Positions 1 to 12,223 of a stretch of 64,000 nt of DNA are shown here, in pieces (position 1 is the first letter of the stretch; the number at the start of each line of letters is the position of its first letter). The stretch is taken from contig NKYR01000026.1 in assembly GCA_003184365.1 (NCBI GenBank), positions 124,001 to 188,000 of the forward strand. Direction: 5' to 3'. Below the pieces are notes generated by a model. That model worked only from the letters and a program-made list of their open reading frames with translations. It ran no database searches and had not been told where the DNA came from. The position numbers and the translations under genes were made by a program. Source of the stretch: Evernia prunastri. Lineage: Eukaryota > Ascomycota > Lecanoromycetes > Lecanorales > Parmeliaceae.

Positions 1-335
1 TACATTCATCTAGGGAAACACCTAGCATTGGCTCCAGCGATATAGACGTGCTACTTGCAGAAGCACTACGTCTACGGGGTGCGCCCTAGAAGTGACCTCT
101 TCACATCCTTGACTTGCCCAAACTTTGGTGGTCACGCTTTAGCCTCAAAGGGACTGAGAACCGCTAGAGATTAGGGCAGTGTGACCAGGCTGGGTTTTGA
201 AGCTGATGACATCCAGAATGGTGGTACAATGTTTCACAACTACGGAGCGATCAATAACCAGGTCCGTCGCTGCCGAAGAATAGACATCAGTAGATGAATT
301 GATTGACTTGGGGCGATTAGCTTTGTAATCAGTGC
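1..335. other. 3' flank of the NLR gene
   Basis: No reading frame or repeat that I can support. It lies just beyond the stop codon of the large minus-strand NLR gene and probably holds its 3' untranslated region. A further 3' exon extending the TPR array cannot be excluded, because the coding frame stops immediately after a TPR helix. Confidence 0.4.
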
Positions 336-905
336 CTATCGAAGTAGCTGCTCCGCCTCTCCGGTATTGCCTTGACGTCTCAGCATCTCTGCCAGATCGT
401 CCATGGTCGTAAGCGTAAAGGGATGCTTCGTACCCAGTACCCTTTCCGCCCCTATCAGTGTCTGTCGGAGTAATTGCTCAGCCTCGTCGTAATTCGCTTG
501 ATGATTCAATACTTGTGCTAGGTTGCTCGTGTTCTTCAGCGTGGAAGGATGCTCCATGCCCAGCACCCTTTCTCTCAACACTAGTGTCTGCCGAAGTAAT
601 CGCTCGGCTTGTTCATATTTGCCTTGACTTCTCAGCATCTCTGTCAGACCGTCCATGACCGTAAGCGTAAATGGATGCTTCGTACCCATTACCTTTTCCG
701 CCACTATCAGTGTCTGTCGGAACAATTGCTCAGCCTCGTCGTAATTCGCTTGATGATTCAATACTTCTGCTAGGTTGCTCGTGCTCTTCAGCGTGGAAGG
801 ATGTTTCATGCCCAGCACCCTTTCTCTCAACACTAGTGTCTGTCGAAGTAACCGCTCGGCTTGTTTATATTTGCCTTGACTACTCAGCGCCTCTGCCAGA
901 TTGTT
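336..905 (-). repeat. 252-bp near-identical tandem duplication encoding paired TPRs
   Basis: Two consecutive blocks of 252 bp (about 336-587 and 588-839) plus the beginning of a third (840-905) are nearly identical. Each encodes two 42-residue TPRs of the HPSTL / HPFTL type. The matching stretch that starts near 458 recurs near 710, giving the period directly. High similarity limited to the last repeats of an NLR array is known from rapidly evolving fungal NLRs and suggests recent duplication or gene conversion. Confidence 0.85.
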
Positions 906-3900
906 CATGCTGTTCAGCGTAGAAGGATGGTTATCCGCCAATCTCCTCTTCCGGGTCTCCAATGTTTGTGTCTCTAGCCTTTCAGCCTCAATGCAGCGCC
1001 CTTGATTCCGGCATATCAATGCCAAGTTACTTATACTGTCTAAAGTGTCTGGATGCTCTGCCCCCAAGATCGTCAGCCTCAGTTGCATGACCCGTTCTTC
1101 CAATCTCTCTGCCTTCTTGTATTGTCCTTGGTTCAGATATATTGACGCCAGGTTACTCATACTACTCAAAGTGTGAGGATGCTCTAACCCTAGCACGCGC
1201 TCACTCGCCTCTGTTACTTGTGTCTCCAGTCTTTCTGCATCCTCATATCGTCCTTGACCCAGGTATATCCGCGCCAGGTTGCTCATACTGCTCAAGTTGA
1301 GACTATGATGTCGTCCGAGAAGCTTTTGGCCCGCGTCTAGCACTTGCACCTCCAGCTCTTCGGCCTCGAGAAGCCTTCCCATGAGTAGAAATAGCTGCGC
1401 AAGCAACGTTGCAGCCGATAGGGACTCTAAGGAGTCTGGACCAGATCGCTCCATTGAGACAATGTACGCTTCCTGAAGAAGCTTTTCAGCAACAGTATAT
1501 CTCCCTGTCTGCATTGTGTAAGCGCCTGCATTCCGAAGCAGCTCGTAACGACAGGAAATTTTCCGCATCCTTAACCACATCGCATTTGAGCACCGCCAGT
1601 GCATGGGGAAGCAATTCGCCGCATTTGTCCCACGTTTCGAAGTCGCTGTAGGGGAATTCATTCGAGACTACCCTCAAAGCCGCATTCTCCCATGCAGCTA
1701 CAGCTCCTTTCCTGGAAAGTCTTCTGCGAAGGACAGTTGAAACAAGACGATGCATATCCAGATAATTCTCATCTTGAGTCCGTTGAACAAGCGAGTAGCT
1801 CATTAAGGATGCAATAAAGCCGTCCAAATCCTCCATCGTACTCCGAGACGTCAACTCCGGGAATCGATTGAGCAAGAGATATGTGGGTATATGACTCGCA
1901 TCGAGAAAGCTCATAAAAGACAGGATTTCTAACGCCGTTACGTCTTCACGTTCGAGATGATTCAAAGATATTTCTAGAGTGCGAGACACGAGACCTTCGA
2001 TGTCGTAGACTTTGGAAACCAAGTCACTAGGTGTCTCATCGAAAATGAGCTTGTACTGCAGCGGCGACACGTGATGCCGCGACATGTATGCTCCAGCTTG
2101 GGAGATTGCCAGGGGGATACCGCCCAGTCGATCTGCTAGTGACCGTAACTCATCGCTATCTATATCCTGTCCGTTGAGTTTCTTTAGTAGGGCCACAGAC
2201 TCTGCAGTCGAAAGGTCTGGGAGGCGTGTAGTTCCGATATCTCTGGCGAACGTCTGAGAAAACACCGCATTACGTGAAGTGATTAATATACAAGTGCTTC
2301 CTGTGCTTGACAAAGAACCGGCGAATTCGATCAAAACACTCGGGTGGTCGACATTGTCCCAAACGACTAGCTTTTTGCCGGGCTCGAGAGCAAGTCGGTG
2401 GTAGAATCTTTGCAGCTGTGCTTGCGAAGATTTTTTCGGCTCTAGCTGCCATCGAAAACGTTGACTGAGGTAACTATGATCTTGTAAGAAGCTATTATCG
2501 CTGCTAGCATCAATCCAAAGGACTGTCGAATATTTCTGTGCTTCAAATACTCGATAGGCGAGTTCGATAACCGTTTCCGTCTTCCTATATTCTTTGGTAA
2601 GATTGCCGGACTCCTCAAACCAAGGCTGATGCACTTACCCGGATCCACCCATTCCTACAAGCGCTATGCGAGTCATCTGAGACTTCAAAGCATACTCGAG
2701 TGATTGCAACACGTCTTCCCTGCCCACAAAGTTTGGATTTCGTGCCTTTGGTACTAGAAATTGCGACGTTTGTGTCGCGTTGGATGTAACTGGGTCTGCG
2801 GTTGTGAGAGGTAACAGGAGCTTCACGACTGCCTCGTGACCTGCGCCTAGCGCCATGGCGAGAGGTTTTCGGTCCTGATCGTCAGGGCTGTCTGGATCTA
2901 CACCAAAATGAAGCAAGACACGGACGACTTTTTCGTATCCCTTCTCGGCAGCTATCCACAGAAGGCTTCGAGCATGGTTTCTCTTGTAATGTGGATTGAT
3001 ACCCCAGTCCAACAGCAGCTTGACCACCGAGTCATGGCCAGCATTGACAGCTCGATATATAGCTGTGCAACCTTGATCTTCAGTACCTGAAATTGCTCTC
3101 CTTGCTAGCAACCATCCTGTGACTGCTTCATATCCGTTCTCACACGCAGTCTTCAACCCTTCCCTGAACGTGTTTCTCAACGCTGTCGAATTCGTGGGAT
3201 CAATGGCTGCGCTGCAATCGCCAATAAACTCCAACATCGCAGGATTGTTCATCTTGATCGCGGTTCCCAAGCTTGCAGAAAGGATCTTGTCCCCTTCGTC
3301 GCATGAAAGAGCGCCAGCACTACAGATTATCCTCAAGGCAGGAAAATCGCCATTTTCAATGGCAGCAACAAGAATGTTTCGCAGGAACTTTTCAAGATTG
3401 GAGTTAGTCTGCTTTGATTTTTTTAAGTCCAACCTCGTCTTAGCTTTCCATTGCTCGATTGCGCCTATGCCAGATTGCATAGGCGCAAGCAGTCGAAGAG
3501 TCCAGGTATGCAACATTAGAAGTCCGGGGTGGATAACATCATCAGTACGTAGCTCTTGTAGAAGTGCAGTCAGCTCTTGAAGTCTCTCCATCAGATCCTT
3601 TTGGTCCAAATCTAGAAGGTGGGTGGGGAGTTCGGTCCATATGTACGCAAGTAGGGAGTGGCGTCCTAGGTGCTGCAGGAAGGCCACTGGGTCTTGCGTA
3701 CTGCCATCATACACAAGAGAAACTTTTAAGTAATCAAAGCAGGTCTGTGTAATTCTGAGGTTGCATTCTTGTTTGACCGCTCGAAATGGTCCCGCCTCCT
3801 CCTTTTCCAGGAAAGTGCGGACAGAGCGATGTATCAATTGGACGAGGAACCTTTCCGGGTCAAACGATGTGCTCTCTGGCTGCGGTGCCTGCACTTCTAG

Positions 3901-6900
3901 GAAACCGCCGCATGAGCTTGATAGTGTTGTACGAACTCCCTCCAATCTCACGTGAGGTATGACCACGTCCTCAATTTCGAACAGAGCTGTGTATGTAGCG
4001 CGTGGATTTTCTGAAAGGGCTATGGCATGGAAGAACTCGTTAACAGTCAATGTGCGGCGAGAAAAGGTAGTCCAATGCAATCTGTTCTTGACCTTTTCAA
4101 TCTCTTCCTCTTTCCGCTCTCGAAGCCGGTAGACAATGTGGGCATAAAGTTTCTCGAGGTCGGAAGGAAGCGCATCAAGCGTTTTCATCATGCTTTCGAC
4201 CGTGAAACTACCACGGAGGCTGTTGTCAAATACTGTGGTGAGGGCGACAGAGACCCAGAGCACTACTCCATTCGCTCTTTCTTTGAGCTTGTCCTTGAAC
4301 TCGTTGACCTTGTGAAGGAAATCGTTTGTATCGCTCAATTTTTCCAGAGCTCTGGCGATGTTTTCGGCGCCCTCGTTGACGAGCTTCTCGATGTCGATCG
4401 CGTTGTGGAGCTCCAGTTGGATTTTACGGTCAGAGGGGATATCCAGAAGAATTTCCATCGTACGACGAGCCACGATCGCTTTGATGATGATATCAGATCT
4501 TGTACGTCCGGTCAGTTGCTGGCGTAGAATCTCCACGGCCCGAAGCGAACATTCCGACTCATCCACTGCGTCCAGGAACAGTTCGATGCGAAGTCGAAGT
4601 CCTTTGTACTCCGTAATTGAATGAAATATTGCAATAAAGTCATCGAAGGTCCAAGAAAAGGACGTTTCACAGCACACTCTCCTTCGCTGAAGGTACTTCT
4701 CCCTGAACAGAGGGAAAAGTCGCGGTTCCTGCGCGAGAATCTGAAAGAGTATTGACTGCAACATTCTTCCATTGTCCACTTCATCCTTATTCCTAAAATT
4801 ATAGAAGTAACTAGCCACAATCTTGCGCTCGACCAAATCGACTCCATCCACATCGTATTTGCTGATCAGGCTGTGGTTCAGGACCGGGTCACTCTGTATA
4901 AATGCTTCATTATTCGTACGATAAGTTAGCATATGCCGTAAAGAAGGTGCACTCGTCAGACATAACGAATCTTTAAGCAGCTTAAGCAGCAAGGTGGACT
5001 TTCCACTGCCAGGTTTTCCAACAAGCCAAAGAATATCCGAGCTGTCGCCGTTTTTCCACGCTTTGTAGCGAGGGTCTGTGATAAACCATTCCCCTGTTCT
5101 ACGCGCCGGCTTGCTGATGTTTTCGTCAGTTTGCCTAGGGTTGGCTGCCCCCAATGCAAGGGAGTCTAAGCACTCTGTTGTGAGTTTCAGCAATTCAAAG
5201 ACTCGAAAGGAACAGAATGGATGTTTCCAGACCTGATCTCTCCGTGTCTGGATCAACAACCGTCTCCCTTCTAAAGACCTCGGCGAGCTGAATTTCTGGA
5301 CGACTTGAAATCAGTACCTTAAACCAAGAGTCCCTGGTTGAAAGCGTAGTGTATTTGGATCGTGAGGTACTCCAAAGGCGATGCAAATTGATCGCGAAGC
5401 CTCTGAGATCTTCTGAATGTAATGCATCGATGCCATCCAGGATCAGGCACAGCTTTCGGTCTGTAGAAGCGTGAAGCAAAGTTTCAAGCAGGCCCCAGAG
5501 CTTCCCATTACCAGTGGACTTGCCTGGTTGGATCAAGGAAAACACATCGGTTTTCTGTGCATCATCCAAAGAATTAAGACACAACTCGCTGCTTCGTGCG
5601 AGTTGAAGAATCACTGAACGTAATACCGTCGCTAAACTTGACGACATCTTCGGACAAAAGTAAGCTATTTTGACCACAAGATCGCTCTCGCCTTCATCCA
5701 AGAAGCGAAGAATTCCCGCTGCTTCTGAAGTTTTTCCGGTGCCTGACCGACCCTTGAACCACAGAAATGCAGATGTCTCCGTACGATCCCATGTCTTGTA
5801 CTCCTCAGTCATCTGGTACCACGTGTGCTTGTTGATGGGGTGTGCGCTAACGTCTTGAGCGCGAAGTTCAGAAAGAGGAATTTGTTTCAAGCGAGTCATG
5901 AGCCCTAACGCGACTTATCAGTTGATCTGTGCCGGTAATCTGGGCCCAATTTATGGACGTGGTTTTGATCACCGATACCTTTCGCTTTATGATTCTGCAA
6001 ATAGGTATCTGTTCTTGAATCTTTAAGAACTTCGTGGATTACGCGCCGAATCTCTGAATATAGCCTTTCGTTTCTACTGTAACACTTATTCAGACCTGAA
6101 TGGTCTCTATCAATTTCGATCGTCTCGTTAGCAAGATCGGTCGTGCCAGAATCCAGGTCAACGATCTGTTTCGTATGAATAATCGTAGCCTCTGAATTGA
6201 GGGTTTACGTACTAGACCGAGTGAGATGAAGTTGAACATCAACGTGTCTTTGGTTTCTATGAAATCATAGAGCAGCGGCAATCGCGAGGAAGAATTCTTC
6301 ACTATCTGGGTGTGAGAGCCCCTCATTCGAAAGATTGTCTGAGAGAATCTTTGCCTTAGCATCGCTAACTCCATACTGTGCTTTTGGAGTAATCTTAGCA
6401 ATACCGCTTTTGATCCGAAGAAAGGGGCTGTTAGGAGGGCCACAAGTAGTGCAGGATAGGAAGCATCGGAGCCTTGGTGAGGTGTGCCTAGAAAAATGAT
6501 TCCGCAAGTGGCGCCGTAGATATCCTTGAAGTCTGGCTCAGCCTGGCAAATTGCCTGCACAAGAATCAGAGTTGTATGTGAGCGGGCCAATCTTTCAGTG
6601 TACATGTTTAATAACAATTCCGCCAAAGCTATGTCCGACGAAAAGAATTGGTCGTGACCCCTACAAGTAGTCAGTAGAATACGATAATGTGGCGGCAAAT
6701 AACAGACATCGATGCCGGCTCTCCCTTTCTTCAACTCTCGCAACAGAGTTTTAGCTCTCTGTTCTGCTGTAGCCATAGGAGCTCCCAGAAACCCATCTGC
6801 ATTATATCCAAACGTCATAATCCTTGCTGTCTTGAAGTCCTTTTTCAGGGAATCGTCGTCTTTCAACCAATTTACCCGTTGTTCGCTCCAAGCTTGGCCT

Positions 6901-7221
6901 CCCTCTAAGGGCATTTTAGCTTTAAAAAGCTGCGTTTGCTTACGTCTGGCGGTCCATGTGAACTCAGGATGCGCTCCGAGGCCATGTACAGCAACGATGC
7001 TATGCAGGTGCTTTGTCAGCTAATCGGACATATCGAGAGTAGTTATACGAGAAGCTGTACTCGATCTCCGCATCTTCCCTTTCAACAACGACTTCCAAGC
7101 CATCCTGGTGACAGCGGCTGTTACGACGATACAGTACTACATTGACATAATACAATGCAGACGTCGCACAGAGTAAGCACAGCGTCAGGAGACCTGCTAG
7201 GGGTGTCGTTGGTGCTTCCAT
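336..7221 (-). CDS. Membrane-anchored esterase / triple-NTPase / ANK / TPR NLR-like protein (possibly frameshifted)
   Basis: Conceptual protein of about 2,170 residues. Order: ATG at 7221; hydrophobic anchor (residues ~8-31); SERAC1/SesB-like alpha/beta-hydrolase with VHGLGAHP and nucleophile motif GHSFGG (~60-290); first P-loop module GRSGTGKT with Walker B LCLILDGIDA (~350-575); complete NACHT with GKPGSGKST and LFLDAVDES (~580 onward); ankyrin repeats (minus strand, ~3300-2800); NB-ARC with GMGGSGKTE, VVWDNVD and GGIPLAI (2650-1600); about ten 42-residue TPRs (1560-336). Seven introns restore the frame: 7000-7048, 6661-6707, 6555-6603, 6166-6212, 5905-5978, 5175-5232 and 2585-2638. The second intron is needed to join the GHSFGG segment. 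Between NB-ARC and TPRs (about 1549-1565) the frame shifts by one base without splice signals. Fungal NLRs with esterase effectors are thought to act in non-self recognition; that role here is inference. It could also be two adjacent genes, but the exon phases favour one. Confidence 0.75.
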
Positions 7222-7978
7222 GTTTCTCAGCAAAATCGTCGCTTTCTGGACGGTTAAGGCCGTTGTACTTTCCGCAAAGCCAGGGATGAAACCCACGGAA
7301 TGGAGGAGCACAATTACGGACGAGAGTAACACTTCGAGAACAGAGCCTGATACCCTCAGTCTTAGTTGCACAATGTTCGAGGCTGCGACCCCACGCGCAC
7401 GCGGCTCGGCGCCTCGGCGTCAGCCTCGAGCTGCATATTCATCATTTCATCAATGCCTACCAGCAGACCAAACGTACCTGTGGATGGTGAGCGTCAATAA
7501 GGCCATACCTACCTCGGAGGGCGTTCAAATTCGCTTACGCAATTCTACCTATAGAATATGTTGGATGAGTATCCTGACTGAGAGCGATTCTGACCCCACT
7601 ATTACCTTAACCAGTGGCTCTGTCTGACGTTTACCAGTGGATACCGTTGTAAAACGCTTTTAAACTGACAGACAGTCCGGCATCGCAGTTCGAACAACAG
7701 GTGAAGCATCCTGAAGCTTGTGAAAAAATGTGACTCTCGCCACGTAAAATGCAACCTCTTATCGCGACCTTCTTCATGCCTCACATCGCACCTCCGACTA
7801 TGGAGTTGAGCCACCTACAACCTCGACCAGATCCTACGGACAATAGCTTGTTGTTAGAAGACTAAACGAGATCCATGTTTGGTTATGGCTGGTTGGTAGG
7901 CCTATGCTTCCAAGGCCTTAATACTATCAAAAAGCCGCACGGCGCGACATTGTTGTTCATGAGCCGATAGCTTGCATC
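7222..7978. other. Upstream region of the NLR gene
   Basis: The minus-strand reading frame remains open from the NLR start codon back to about 7370 with a second hydrophobic stretch, but it has no upstream ATG, so I place this in the 5' leader. The rest holds no gene I can support. It separates the NLR gene from an eroded plus-strand gene. Confidence 0.4.
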
Positions 7979-8706
7979 GTGTCTGGAGTGACACGCGAAG
8001 GTTCCTTAAGCCGATACCTCGACATCTTTTCAATCATAGATTTTGGCAGGACAACCTTAGGTGCAAAGACGGCCGCGCATCTGTATCCAAGAACCATCAT
8101 CGCAGACAAAGTGCAGGCGGCGCTCCCAAGACGACAGATCTCTCTGTCTGCGAACGATGCCGGACCCGTCTCTACGCTTCTCTAACATCGTACGAAAATG
8201 GCATTCGTATAACCCGGGAGCCAAACCTTATGCCAACCGAATGTACTGGCCAGATTAGCAAATCTCATCAAAGATCTCCTTACTCCTGAGAGAGAGCGCA
8301 ATATCAACAAAGGCTACATCTACGGCGGACACAGACTAGACCGCTTGTACAATATATGCAGATATACCTGGCGCTCCTCAAACCTCAACTACCTTTACGC
8401 AGAAGTCCACACGATCCGTTTTGGCATGACAATAGTGCCGGCATAGTCTCATTATTCGCTTACATTGCTATCGTCCTAATTACGATGCAGGTTGGCCTCG
8501 CTGCCAGTCGCCTTCAAGACAATTATACCTTTCAGCAAGCTTCTTATGAATTTACCGTCTTCTCTATCAATGCTCCGCTCGCTTTTGTTTGCCTAAGCCT
8601 TCTCGTAAATCTTGTCACCTTCTTATTGAACTTGGTTGTGACGCTGAAGTACAGTGAGAAGAGACTTGCAGCCATTGAAAGATCTCGTATGGCAAGTACA
8701 GTATAA
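7979..8706 (+). pseudogene. Eroded gene remnant, C-terminal part of a two-transmembrane fungal protein
   Basis: Coherent protein segments follow one another in different frames. A piece ending in PYANRMYWPD (about 8207-8256) continues as LANLIKDLLTPER one frame away after an apparent one-base loss. A second shift near 8425 leads into a 116-codon segment (8356-8706) with two membrane spans (about residues 29-48 and 72-93) and a basic tail. From memory, this two-span module ends many large fungal proteins of unknown function; I cannot name the family with certainty. At least two frame breaks and the absence of an upstream exon support a pseudogene. Tiny introns are a less likely explanation. 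Confidence 0.55.
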
Positions 8707-9956
8707 GAAGAAGTATGTAGTAGTGCATCGAAGAGTACTCGAAACGGATTCGGTGAAGCTCTGTATAATTTCTGGGCTCGTCTCCCGATGAAGACTAATA
8801 AGCAGAGTCGTTTCATCTCTCCCTCCAGCTAGCTTAGTGTTCGAGAATGCACGAGCCCAGAAATATCTGTAGAGCTCTTGGCAATTCTGGAATACGGGCT
8901 ATACTTCAAACCTTCTAAGTCAATGATCCGAAATAGAGTAGGAGCCGTCCCGATTTAGGTGTTCTTTCTCTGCAAAAAGCATACGCAACCGGCCTTTGCA
9001 CCCAACGATCCCTGACTAGATCCAAAACTTCCACCTCCATGTGCCTCCCCAATCAGCAGTAGTATGTGCCATCGATACCCAGTGAAGAGGCTTGCGATCC
9101 CAATGACGGGTGTCTCACAGACATGGAAGGTCCGGGCACTGTGAAAGAGTAGAAAGCAAAGAAGAAAGGAGTGATATCGACGAGAGAAGGAGCGTGTCTG
9201 ATCCTCATGCCGGACTTAAACTGCAAGGTCATGGTATTCAGTACATCGCGTCTGACCCTCCCCCATGTCATGGTCAAGATTAGGCTCGGGACGCTTCCGA
9301 TTCCTATCACATGCTCAGGTGGAGGTGTTAGTCTTCGATGAACTCGTTTCACCTGGCTTGGACATTGATCATCATATGGGAGAGATCGTTACGAGCCACC
9401 ATGCTCCAGCTAGACTGCTCGCATCGGCGAATGTCAATCTCACGTCAGATGTTGAAGAGGATCGCTAGGTAGATGTGTATGCTCATGACCGACAACTGAG
9501 ATTGAGATTGAGATTGCGATTGCGATTAAAGGTATGGCTGCGCTTTCCAGTAATTGCACCCAAGGTAGAGAGAGTACCTAGGTACGAGTAGGCGTAAGTG
9601 TAAAAGCATGCATCAGCCACCAACAGATCTTACTTGGCGCTACAGGTATGGATATGGACATCTACCTTACATCATGGCTCCAGATACGTAGATGCAACAC
9701 CAATTGTTACAGTGATATGTGCCAGCTCGGAACTTAAGGAAGCCCATGTCCATATTAGGGGTGACATGATGTCAGCTCAGCTCCTTGTCAAGCCTGGGGG
9801 GACCAATGAGAGCTCTTGCATTTGTAAAATCATGTTGTATTCATGCTTGCGTCTGCATTGCAATTCTTATCTATTTATTCATCTACACCTCTCCCCTTCT
9901 CTCTTCTTCGAATTCCTACACACGACAGTCTAGTCAACAGCTTATTCTTCGTCATC
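8707..9956. other. Intergenic region upstream of the catalase
   Basis: No gene recognised. It contains a hexamer microsatellite (9497-9527) and one copy of a dispersed TACCTAGGTACGAG motif (9575-9588). The last few hundred bases, ending in a pyrimidine-rich leader, are the probable catalase promoter and 5' untranslated region. Confidence 0.45.
9497..9527 (+). repeat. Hexanucleotide microsatellite (ATTGAG then ATTGCG units)
   Basis: About five tandem 6-bp units; the first are ATTGAG and the later ones ATTGCG, so a variant unit has itself been amplified. Confidence 0.85.
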
Positions 9957-12223
9957 ATGGCAAACGCAGGAGGAAGCAACCCCATCCAGCATCCATTGTC
10001 AGTAACAGCGTCAGCCATTGGAGCTGCAGGCGGTGACCCTCGAGCGAACAAGACGTCTCACTTCATGAGTGCGAACGAAGGCCCAGCCGAGATTGCAGCC
10101 AAGATCTCCGGCGTGAATCTGGGCGGCAAGCGAGAGGACGATTCCGCTTACTTCACCAACAATGAGGGTATTCCGTGGCCTGACCCGTGAGCATCCCTAC
10201 GCCTTTTGATTCTCCACGAGATCATGGCTGTCGCTGAAACCTCTTCAGAGCTCACAGTAAGACTGTTGGTGGCCTTCCGCTTGTGAGCGATACCTTTTTG
10301 CTCCAGAAGCAGCAGACGTTCAATCGGTCAAAGAATCTGGAACGTGAGTTGTCTCGCGAGTCTCGTCATGACAATTGACATGACGTTTCTCTTTTCTCGG
10401 GCCCCTCGGGCGCTAAATTATTGACATTTCTCTAACCGGGTATGGTTAGGCATGGTACATCCCTGTGGTAGCGGAGCCTTTGGGCATTTCGAATGCACAA
10501 AGGATATGAGCAATCTGACGTTAGTGACCGTCCATTGCATTGATCAATCTGTATGCCTTGTGGATAAGGGGAACATATGTTGATGATGGAGCCTGCAGCA
10601 AAGCAAACTTCCTCCAAAGTGCTGGCCAGAAGACGCCAATCTTCATCCGCTTTAGTACCGTCACCCTCGGACGCGAGTTTCCCGACTCAGCTCGCAACCC
10701 GAGAGGTTTCGCTGTCAAGTTCTACACAGGAGAAGGCAATTATGATATAGTTGGCTTGAACTGGGTAGGAGATATCAAATCCCGAAATGCCGCATTATTT
10801 AACGAGCCTTTAGCCTATCTTCTTCTGCCGTGATCCCATCCAGGGACCGGATGTCATTCGATCCCAGGCACGTAACCCAAAGAACTTCCTCTTGGATTAC
10901 GATGCCACATTCGACCTCTTGGCCTGTACACCGGAAGGGTAACTCCTTATTGTCCGTGTTGCATTTATACGCTAACACGAATGCTAGCAATCATGCTGGA
11001 TTGATGTTTTTCAGTGACCATGGGACTCCTGATGGATGGATCCATGAACATGGCTATGGCTGCCACACGTTCAAATGGTACCTGCTATTCTCCAACCCCT
11101 CATTGTATCAGTTATTGATGGAATGTAGGGTGAACAAGGACGGAAAATTTGTGTATATTAAATACCACTTCCTCGCAGAAACCGGACAGAAGCAGCTCAC
11201 CGAACCTGAGGCGATTCGAATCTCCGGCGAAGACCCAGACTACTCCAAGAGACAGCTCTGGGATGCCATCGAAGAGGGCAAGGAGATTGTCTGGAAGGCT
11301 AATGTACAAATAATGGACCCCAGTGAAGCCGACGCCAACAAGTTGGGCTTTGACCCCTTTGATGTTACGAAAGTGTGGCCAAGAGGTCAATTTCCGGTAC
11401 GTTCTCAAGTGCCCACAAGTTGTATCGGCTGACAGCATCAGATGCATGAATTTGGGCGCTTAGTCCTGAACAAGAACCCCGAGAACTACCATCGGGACGT
11501 GGAGCAAGCGGCATTCAGCCCCGGTAGTCTGGTGCCGGGTATCGAAGATAGCCCTGACCCGCTTCTTCAATTCCGCATGTTCTTTTACCGTGATGCTCAG
11601 TACCATCGCATCGGTGTCAATCTGCACCAGGTGCCTGTCAACTGCCCCTTCATGGCGGGTAACTATTCCAGTCTCAACTTTGACGGACCGATGCGTACCG
11701 ACGCCAACCATGCCGGTAACAAGCAATACGTGCCGAACAGCTTCAAGCATGCCTTCAGACCTGACACTGCCGAGGCGCCATACACGGTCGCCGATAACGT
11801 CGTCTCGAGGAAGTCTCATTACGCGCACGAAGGTAAGAAGAGCGAATACGCGCAGGCCACGGAACTCTATCGGCGTGTCATGAATGATACTGCAAGAGAG
11901 CACACTCATCGAAATACGGCCAAAATGATTTCGCACGTCAAGTATCCGATCATTCAGGTGAGAGGTTTTCGCTGACGATATGCTGCCGTTCAACGGATCA
12001 CTAAATTTTCATATAGAAGAAATATTTGGCTCAGATCTACAACATCGCCCCGGAGTATCCTAAGGCCGTGTACGACCTTATGAGTAAGAAAGAGTTCGCA
12101 TTTTCCGAGGTTGAAGAAATGTCGAAGAGTGCTCACGAGTTCTACAAAGACGCTAAATTCAGGCCTGGAGAGAACGATCGCTTGGTGGGCTACGCACCCC
12201 CGACAAGCATTAACAACATGTAA
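9957..12223 (+). CDS. Catalase (small-subunit type, about 500 residues)
   Basis: Haem catalase, degrading hydrogen peroxide to water and oxygen. The distal catalytic histidine lies in RMVHPCGSGAFGHFE, the core signature in FIRFSTVTLGREFPD and RGFAVKFYTGEGNYDIVG, and the proximal haem-ligand tyrosine in RMFFYRDAQYHR. Eight short introns were placed by frame continuity; their donors follow residues near 10187, 10343, 10517, 10767, 10939, 11079, 11398 and 11956. The ATG at 9957 begins MANAGGSN and follows an A-rich leader; there is no signal peptide. The C-terminus (TSINNM) has no SKL-type peroxisomal signal, so a cytosolic enzyme is most likely. The length excludes the large-subunit spore catalases. 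It is followed by a flavin-dependent oxidoreductase on the same strand, but a functional link is only a guess. Confidence 0.93.

Noticed and set aside
11460..11993. Long minus-strand frame across the catalase
   Set aside because: Fully overlaps conserved catalase exons; no similarity to a known protein.
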